The position numbers and the translations under genes were made by a program. This document shows, one piece after another, positions 59,620 to 64,000 of a stretch of 64,000 nt of DNA. Origin of the DNA: Bradyrhizobium tropiciagri (GTDB lineage: Bacteria; Pseudomonadota; Alphaproteobacteria; Rhizobiales; Xanthobacteraceae); contig NZ_JAFCKF010000015.1 of assembly GCF_018130545.1 (NCBI RefSeq), forward strand, positions 1-64,000, read 5' to 3'. The first letter of the stretch is position 1. Every line of letters starts with the position of its first letter. The notes below the pieces were generated by a model that saw nothing but the letters and a program-made list of their open reading frames with translations, did not search any database and was not told the DNA's origin.

Positions 59620-60351
59620 TCACAGCGGATGCAGCACGCGGCGCAGGAAATCCTGGGTGCGCGGGTGCTGCGGTTGGTTGAGAACGGATTTGGCGGCGCC
59701 TTGCTCGACGATGACGCCGCCGTCGATGAACAGCACGCGGTCGGCAACGTCGCGGGCAAAGCCCATCTCGTGGGTCACGACCACCATGGTCATGCCGTCA
59801 TCAGCGAGCTTGCGCATCACCGAGAGCACGTCACCGACCAGCTCCGGATCGAGCGCGGAGGTCGGCTCGTCGAACAGGATCGCCTTCGGTTGCATCGCCA
59901 GCGCCCGCGCGATCGCGACGCGCTGCTGCTGGCCGCCGGAGAGTTTTGGCGGATGCACCTCGGCCTTGTCGGCGAGCCCGACCTGGGCCAGCAGCGCGCG
60001 GCCGCGGGCGACCGCCTGCTCGCGCGGCTCCTTCTTCACATAGAGCGGCCCTTCGATGACGTTCTCGAGCGCGGTGCGATGTGGAAACAGGTTGAAGCGC
60101 TGGAACACCATCGAGACCTGGGTGCGGATCGCGACGATCGAGCGGTCATTGCTGTCGACGCGCGCGCCCTCGACGCTGATCTCGCCGCGATCGTAGCTCT
60201 CGAGCCCGTTGATGCAGCGCAGAATGGTCGACTTGCCGGAGCCGGACGGGCCGATGATGCAGACCACCTCGCTCTTGGCGACAGATGCGGTGATGCCCTT
60301 CAGCACCTCGACCTTGCCAAAGCTCTTGTGAACGTCGCGGAGCTCGATCAT
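59620..60351 (-). CDS. Polar amino acid ABC transporter ATPase
   Basis: A 243-residue ATPase of the HisP/GlnQ class. Walker [11 protein letters not shown]-loop FQRFNLFP, signature LSGGQQQRV, Walker [15 protein letters not shown], and the switch His in VTHEMGFA are intact. It overlaps the permease stop as ATGA. A longer frame across the permease gene is shadow. Confidence 0.93.
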   Translation of the reverse strand: MIELRDVHKSFGKVEVLKGITASVAKSEVVCIIGPSGSGKSTILRCINGLESYDRGEISVEGARVDSNDRSIVAIRTQVSMVFQRFNLFPHRTALENVIEGPLYVKKEPREQAVARGRALLAQVGLADKAEVHPPKLSGGQQQRVAIARALAMQPKAILFDEPTSALDPELVGDVLSVMRKLADDGMTMVVVTHEMGFARDVADRVLFIDGGVIVEQGAAKSVLNQPQHPRTQDFLRRVLHPL

Positions 60352-61001
60352 TTGCGGTTCGCCTTGTTCTCGAAGTGCCGAACCAGCAGGATGAGCGGGA
60401 TGCTCATGGTGAGATACATCAGCGCCACCAGCGTGAACACGCTGGTGTTCTTGAAGGTCGAGGAGGCGATCAGCTTGCCCTGCAAAGCGAGCTCGGCGAC
60501 CGTGATGGTCGAGGCCTGCGAGGAATCCTTCAGCATCATGATCATGATGTTGCCGTAGGGCGGCAGAATGATCCTGACCGCCTGCGGCAGCACCACGCGG
60601 CGCATGGTGAGCCACCAGCCCATCCCGATGGTCTGCGCCGCCTCGATCTGCCCCTTGTCGATCGCCTCGATGCCGGCGCGGAAATTTTCCGCCTGATACG
60701 CCGAGTATGCGATGCCGAGTCCGATGATCGCGGCCTGCAACGCCGACAGCGCGATGCCGAAATCGGGCATCACGAAATAGATGTAGAACAGCAGCACGAT
60801 GATCGGGATGCCGCGGATCACATTGATCAGCGCGGCGCTCAGGCCTGTGAGGATGCGGATGCCGGATACCCGCATCAGCGCCCACACCAGCCCCAGCACG
60901 GTCGACAGCAACAGCGAGCCGACCGTGACGACGATGGTCAGCCAGACGCCCTGCAACAGGATCGGCACGAACTCGACGGCATCGTGGAAGAATTTTTGCA
61001 T
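60348..61001 (-). CDS. Polar amino acid ABC transporter permease
   Basis: A 217-residue HisM/GlnP-type permease with five membrane helices. The EAA loop is [31 protein letters not shown]. The periplasmic region before helix 4 is short. Only one permease gene is present, so it probably works as a homodimer. Confidence 0.92.
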   Translation of the reverse strand: MQKFFHDAVEFVPILLQGVWLTIVVTVGSLLLSTVLGLVWALMRVSGIRILTGLSAALINVIRGIPIIVLLFYIYFVMPDFGIALSALQAAIIGLGIAYSAYQAENFRAGIEAIDKGQIEAAQTIGMGWWLTMRRVVLPQAVRIILPPYGNIMIMMLKDSSQASTITVAELALQGKLIASSTFKNTSVFTLVALMYLTMSIPLILLVRHFENKANRK

Positions 61002-61030
61002 CGGTTGAATTTATCTCGATACCAAACACC

Positions 61031-61131
61031 GTCATCCTGAGGTGCGAGCGGAGCGAGCCTCGAAGGATGCACGGCCCGGCTGGTGGCCGTCGACCCTTCG
61101 AGACGCGCTGCGCGCTCCTCAGGGTGACGGC
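61031..61131. repeat. Dispersed palindromic repeat
   Basis: CGTCATCCTGAGG at the left and CCTCAGGGTGACGG at the right form near-inverted ends, with CGAGCCTCGAAGGATG and CCTTCGAGACGCGC inside them. The total is about 100 bases between the permease and binding-protein genes. From memory this CATCCTGAGG...CTCAGGGTGACG unit is common in Bradyrhizobium intergenic DNA. It may limit transcription into the downstream permease gene. Confidence 0.7.
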
Positions 61132-61151
61132 TCGCTTACCGGATCACGCTG

Positions 61152-61919
61152 TCACGACGCACTCGCCTTCTGGCCCCATTTCTCCAGGATCTTCGCGATC
61201 GTGCCGTTGGCCTTCAGCTTCGCCAGCGAGGCGTTGATCTTGCCGAGCAACTCGGTGTCGCTCTTGCGGACACCGATCGCGACGGTGCCGACGGTGACCG
61301 GCTTGTAGCCGTCGACCAGCCGGACGTCGGCGAAATTACCCTGCTGCAGATTGTAGGCGAGGATCGGATAGTCGGCGAAGCCGGCCTTGAGGCGGCCGGC
61401 ATTCACATCGCGCAGGATGTCGGGAATGGTGTCGTAGACCTTGACCTCGCTGAACAGGCCGGTCTTCTTCAGCGCATCGACAAACGCGGTGCCGACCTGG
61501 GCGCCGACCACGGCCCCCTTCAGATCTTCCTGCGAGGCATAGGCCTTGGTGTCGGATTTCGGCACCACCAGGCCTTCACCATAGGTGTAGACCGGCTCGG
61601 AGAAGTCGATCACCTCCTTGCGCGCGGCGGTGGCGAACATCGCGGCCGCGATGATGTCGATCTTGTTTGCGGTCAGCGAGGGGATCAGCGCCGAGAACTG
61701 CATCGGCTCGATCTGCACGGTGAAGCCGGCATCCTTGCCGATCTCGGTGGCCAGATCGACCATGATGCCCTGGATCGAATTGGTCTTGGTGTCGAGGAAG
61801 GTGAAGGGGATGCCGGTCGGCGTCGAGCCGACCTTGAGCACCTGCTGCGCCCCTGACGGCGCGCTCACGGCAAGGGCAAGCGCCGCGACCGCGGCCTGCA
61901 CGAAACGTTGAAAGGACAT
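61152..61919 (-). CDS. Polar amino acid ABC transporter binding protein
   Basis: A 255-residue family 3 binding protein. A Sec signal peptide (MSFQRFVQAAVAALALAVSAPSGAQQ) precedes LKVGSTPTGIPFTFLDTKTNSIQGIMVDLATEIG. The inner motifs DIIAAAMFATAARKEVIDFSEPVYTYGEGLVVPKS and VVGAQVGTAFVDAL are typical. The ATG at 61919 has GGGAGG 8 bases upstream. It is first in the operon with permease, ATPase and amine oxidase. Confidence 0.9.
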   Translation of the reverse strand: MSFQRFVQAAVAALALAVSAPSGAQQVLKVGSTPTGIPFTFLDTKTNSIQGIMVDLATEIGKDAGFTVQIEPMQFSALIPSLTANKIDIIAAAMFATAARKEVIDFSEPVYTYGEGLVVPKSDTKAYASQEDLKGAVVGAQVGTAFVDALKKTGLFSEVKVYDTIPDILRDVNAGRLKAGFADYPILAYNLQQGNFADVRLVDGYKPVTVGTVAIGVRKSDTELLGKINASLAKLKANGTIAKILEKWGQKASAS

Positions 61920-62067
61920 CGCACCACCTCCCGAGACTGACGCCAAAACCGGCCCCGGTGCCGCTGCGCCCGCTAAGTCAGCGCTTTTGGTTGCGGGCGA
62001 CGCCGTTCCGGCCTATTTTCACCAATATGAAATTGTGGTCACGAAACCGCGGCTAATGCAAGCGGTT

Positions 62068-62081
62068 TTCATGCACATGAA
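62068..62081. promoter_or_regulatory. Dyad TTCATG-CA-CATGAA upstream of the XRE-cupin gene
   Basis: A perfect 6-base inverted repeat lies 15 bases before the regulator GTG. A looser TTTCA-N6-TGAAA dyad is about 45 bases further upstream (around 62015-62030). PuuR-type regulators bind their own promoters, so these may be operators for it and for the divergent ABC operon. The dyad also lies in a short leader frame (MHMKEAD then stop). Confidence 0.4.
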
Positions 62082-62095
62082 GGAAGCGGACTGAC

Positions 62096-62821
62096 GTGAG
62101 TGGCAGCAAGAGATTGCGCAAAGGCGCGGCAGTGCGGCCTGCGACGGCACGCCGCGTCGCCGGAAAGCCGGCCAAAAGACCTGAGAAGAAACTTGAGAAG
62201 AAAACTGCGAAGAAACCAGAGAAGAAACTGGACAAGAAGCCGGCCGAGCCCGCGATGGATCTCGCGGTCGGACGCCGGATCCGCGACCTGCGCCGCGACA
62301 AGTCGATGTCGCTGGAGACGGTTGCCGAGCGTACCGAGCTGTCGATCGGCTTCATCAGCCAGATCGAGCGCGGCCTGTCGTCGCCCTCGCTGCGCGTGCT
62401 GGCGACGTTGGCCGACGTGCTCGGCGTCGGCATCGCCGCGCTGTTCGGCGCGACGCCGAAGGCCGACGGCGCCGGCGGCGTCGTCACCCGCGAAGTGCAG
62501 CGCGCCGAGCTGAAACTGTGGCGCACCGGAATCTCAAAGCAGCTGCTGAGCCCGGCCGGCAGCGAGAGCCGGCTCAATCTGTTCCTGGTGCATCTCGATC
62601 CCGGCGGCAGCACCGGCGACGAGTTCTACACCCATGACGGCGAAGAGGCCGGCCTGGTGCTTGAAGGCGAGATGATTCTGACTGTGGACACCGAGACCTG
62701 GACGCTGAAGCAGGGCGACAGTTTTAGATTTGCCAGCCGGCGGCCGCATCGGTTTTCCAATCCGGCGCGCGATGCCAAGGCGGTGGTGCTGTGGGTGAAT
62801 TGCGTGACTGCGGCGGGGTAA
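62096..62821 (+). CDS. XRE-family regulator with cupin domain (PuuR-like)
   Basis: A 241-residue regulator. An unusual lysine-rich tail (about 17-55: KPAKRPEKKLEKKTAKKPEKK, with repeats of KKxEKK) precedes the HTH (VGRRIRDLRRDKSMSLETVAERTELSIGFISQIERGLSSPSL, about 57-98) and a C-terminal cupin domain (FLVHLDPGGSTGDEFYTHDGEEAGLVLEGEMIL). Regulators of this type sense polyamine or amino acid derivatives. Start is GTG, about 12 bases after AAGGAA. It is divergent from the amino acid ABC/amine oxidase operon, its probable target. Confidence 0.88.
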   Translation: MSGSKRLRKGAAVRPATARRVAGKPAKRPEKKLEKKTAKKPEKKLDKKPAEPAMDLAVGRRIRDLRRDKSMSLETVAERTELSIGFISQIERGLSSPSLRVLATLADVLGVGIAALFGATPKADGAGGVVTREVQRAELKLWRTGISKQLLSPAGSESRLNLFLVHLDPGGSTGDEFYTHDGEEAGLVLEGEMILTVDTETWTLKQGDSFRFASRRPHRFSNPARDAKAVVLWVNCVTAAG

Positions 62822-62837
62822 GGCCCTGCTCCCTCCG

Positions 62838-62991
62838 CCGTCGTCCCGGCGAAGGCTATCCTGCGTCGCCCCGGCGAAGGCCGGGACCCATTACCACAGG
62901 GCTGTGTTGTTGAAGAAGGCTGCGGCTCCAGCGTCGCACAACAACTCACATTCGTGGTTATGGGTCCCGGCTTTCGCCGGGACGACGATGA
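62838..62991. repeat. Second copy of the GTCCCGGC dispersed repeat
   Basis: It starts GCCGTCGTCCCGGCGAAGG, has a partly duplicated left arm (GTCGCCCCGGCGAAGG and CCGGGACCCATTACCACAG), and ends TTATGGGTCCCGGCTTTCG then CCGGGACGACGATG. It shares the hairpin arms of 53541-53665. It lies between the convergent regulator and molybdenum hydroxylase genes, where it could act as a bidirectional terminator. Confidence 0.75.
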
Positions 62992-63020
62992 TGGTTAGAT
63001 CGCCCTCGCGTCAGGCAGCT

Positions 63021-64000
63021 TCACCCCAACCCCATCACGATCTCCTCGATCTTGATCGGGAAATTGCGCACCCGGATGCCGGTGGCGTGGAACACGGCGT
63101 TAGCGACCGCGCCGGCGCTGCCGGTGATGCCGATCTCGCCGACGCCCTTGATGCCGAGCGGGTTCACGTGCGGATCGTGCTCGTCGACCGTGATGACATC
63201 CATCGGCGGCACGTCGGCATTGACGGGCACATGATACTCGGCGAGGTTGGCATTGAGGATGCGCCCCGAACGATGGTCCATCACCGCCTCCTCATGCAGC
63301 GCAAAGGAGAGGCCCCAGATCATACCGCCGCGGAGCTGACTCTGCACCATCAGCGGATTGATGATGCGGCCAGCGGCAAACGCGCCGACCAGCCGCGTGG
63401 CGCGGATCTGGCCAAGCTCCGGATCGACCTTGACCTCGGCAAACACGGCGCCATGCGCATGCATCGCGTATTGCGACTGCGCCGCAGGATCGGCCGCACC
63501 TGTGCCGGAGGCCTCGACCTCGGCAACGCCGGCGCGCGCCAGGATCTCGGCATAGCTCTCGCTGCGCGCATCGTCGTCGCGTCGGTGCAGCCGCCCGGCC
63601 CGCGCTACGACACCGGCATTGCCGGCGCCGAACAGCGGCGAGCGCTGGTCCGAGGTCGCAAGCTCGGCGAGTTTTGCTATCACGGCAGCGCCAGCATTGT
63701 GGATCGCGGCGCCGACGGTTGCGGTATGCGCGGAACCGCCGGCGATGCCGGCATCCGGCAGGTCGGAGGTGCCCGACAGGAACGAAATCTGCTCGAGATC
63801 AAGGGCGAGCGCATCGGCCGAGATCTGCGTCAGCGCGGTCCAGGCGCCCTGCCCCATGTCATGCGCGCCGCTCTCCATCACGCCGCGTCCATCGGCACGG
63901 ATCACGGCGCGGGCATTGCCCTGGAACATCAGCGCCGGGAACGTCGCGGTGCCCATGCCCCAGCCGACCAGGAATCCGTTCTCGTCGCGCATCTGCTTCG
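63021..64000 (-). CDS. Molybdenum hydroxylase large subunit, C-terminal part
   Basis: The last 326 codons or so of a xanthine dehydrogenase/aldehyde oxidase-family Mo-binding subunit; the gene extends beyond the right edge. Features include GMGTATFPALMFQGNARAVI, GAHDMGQGAWTALTQISADALAL, GSAHTATVGAAI, and the near-terminal VNPLGIKGVGEIGITGSAGAVANAVFHATG, where the Glu in GVGE is the catalytic base. In-frame codons continue to 64000. An isoquinoline oxidoreductase/YagR-type or quinoline-type enzyme is likely; its 2Fe-2S and FAD partners are not in the window. Confidence 0.92.
   Translation of the reverse strand, partial: KQMRDENGFLVGWGMGTATFPALMFQGNARAVIRADGRGVMESGAHDMGQGAWTALTQISADALALDLEQISFLSGTSDLPDAGIAGGSAHTATVGAAIHNAGAAVIAKLAELATSDQRSPLFGAGNAGVVARAGRLHRRDDDARSESYAEILARAGVAEVEASGTGAADPAAQSQYAMHAHGAVFAEVKVDPELGQIRATRLVGAFAAGRIINPLMVQSQLRGGMIWGLSFALHEEAVMDHRSGRILNANLAEYHVPVNADVPPMDVITVDEHDPHVNPLGIKGVGEIGITGSAGAVANAVFHATGIRVRNFPIKIEEIVMGLG

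Noticed and set aside
61031-61131. An insertion sequence
   Set aside because: No transposase frame or clean terminal inverted repeats with target duplications are visible. It fits a short dispersed palindromic repeat better.
62071-62094. A seven-residue leader peptide frame MHMKEAD before the XRE-cupin gene
   Set aside because: It ends just before the GTG start, but it is too short and lacks a ribosome site of its own to be called a gene. The dyad inside it is listed instead.
1-64000. CRISPR array, tRNA, rRNA or prophage
   Set aside because: No regularly spaced repeats, cloverleaf-like sequence, ribosomal RNA stretches or phage genes were found on reading both strands.

Overview
The window reads as chromosomal DNA of a Bradyrhizobium-like alphaproteobacterium (Nitrobacteraceae). 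This rests on high GC content, rhizobial-type ABC/DHA-kinase/SorC gene sets, dense ATGA-coupled operons, and several short dispersed repeats of the kind common in Bradyrhizobium genomes. I see no rRNA, tRNA, CRISPR array, integrase, transposase or phage gene. Species cannot be fixed from sequence reading alone.

Layout. (1) 1-2102: start of a GH16-type secreted glycanase gene (cut by the window edge), a repeat-bearing intergenic stretch, a secreted thermonuclease, a dispersed repeat and a small unknown gene. (2) 2290-27671: a polyol/sugar catabolic supercluster of about 25 genes. Two minus-strand transcription blocks stand head to tail. The downstream block is SBP, two permeases, a 66-residue membrane protein, two ATPases, then dhaL, dhaM, HPr, enzyme I, an HTH gene and dhaK. 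The upstream block is a SorC/EryD-type regulator, SBP, two permeases, two ATPases, an EryA-like FGGY kinase, a 2-hydroxyacid dehydrogenase, a class II aldolase and a GlpD/EryB-type dehydrogenase. Divergent from the regulator lie a D-ribulose-kinase-like FGGY kinase, a HAD phosphatase and a second class II aldolase. The inferred logic is ABC uptake, phosphorylation, oxidation to a keto-phosphate, aldol cleavage, and recovery of dihydroxyacetone as DHAP by a PEP-driven phosphorelay. (3) 27894-32528: DASS-type carboxylate transporter, family III CoA-transferase, citryl-CoA-lyase-like protein and a LysR regulator, suggesting uptake and CoA-dependent cleavage of a tricarboxylate. (4) 32658-35558: an MFS carrier and biosynthetic threonine deaminase ilvA.

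(5) 35924-46347: two adjacent catabolic modules. One is a minus-strand operon (flavin monooxygenase, alpha/beta hydrolase, MFS, M24 metallohydrolase) divergent from a LysR regulator. The other is a Rieske oxygenase (alpha, beta, ferredoxin) with an MFS carrier and a MarR regulator, lacking a reductase gene and preceded by a MarR-like palindrome. (6) 46495-55465: a small unknown protein, AraC regulator, DUF2066 protein, quinone-oxidoreductase-like enzyme, two crotonases, a gamma-glutamyltransferase, a NIPSNAP protein, a thioesterase and a secreted hydrolase. (7) 55575-58291: GST, cupin and antibiotic-biosynthesis-monooxygenase-type proteins divergent from an OhrR-like MarR regulator. (8) 58313-62821: a polar-amino-acid ABC system with an FAD amine oxidase and an XRE-cupin regulator. 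(9) 63021-64000: the C-terminal part of a molybdenum hydroxylase large subunit, cut by the window edge.

The most interesting candidates are the polyol supercluster, with its unfused DHA phosphorelay, asymmetric ABC ATPase pair and operator-like palindromes, and the compact DASS/CoA-transferase/citryl-CoA-lyase locus.
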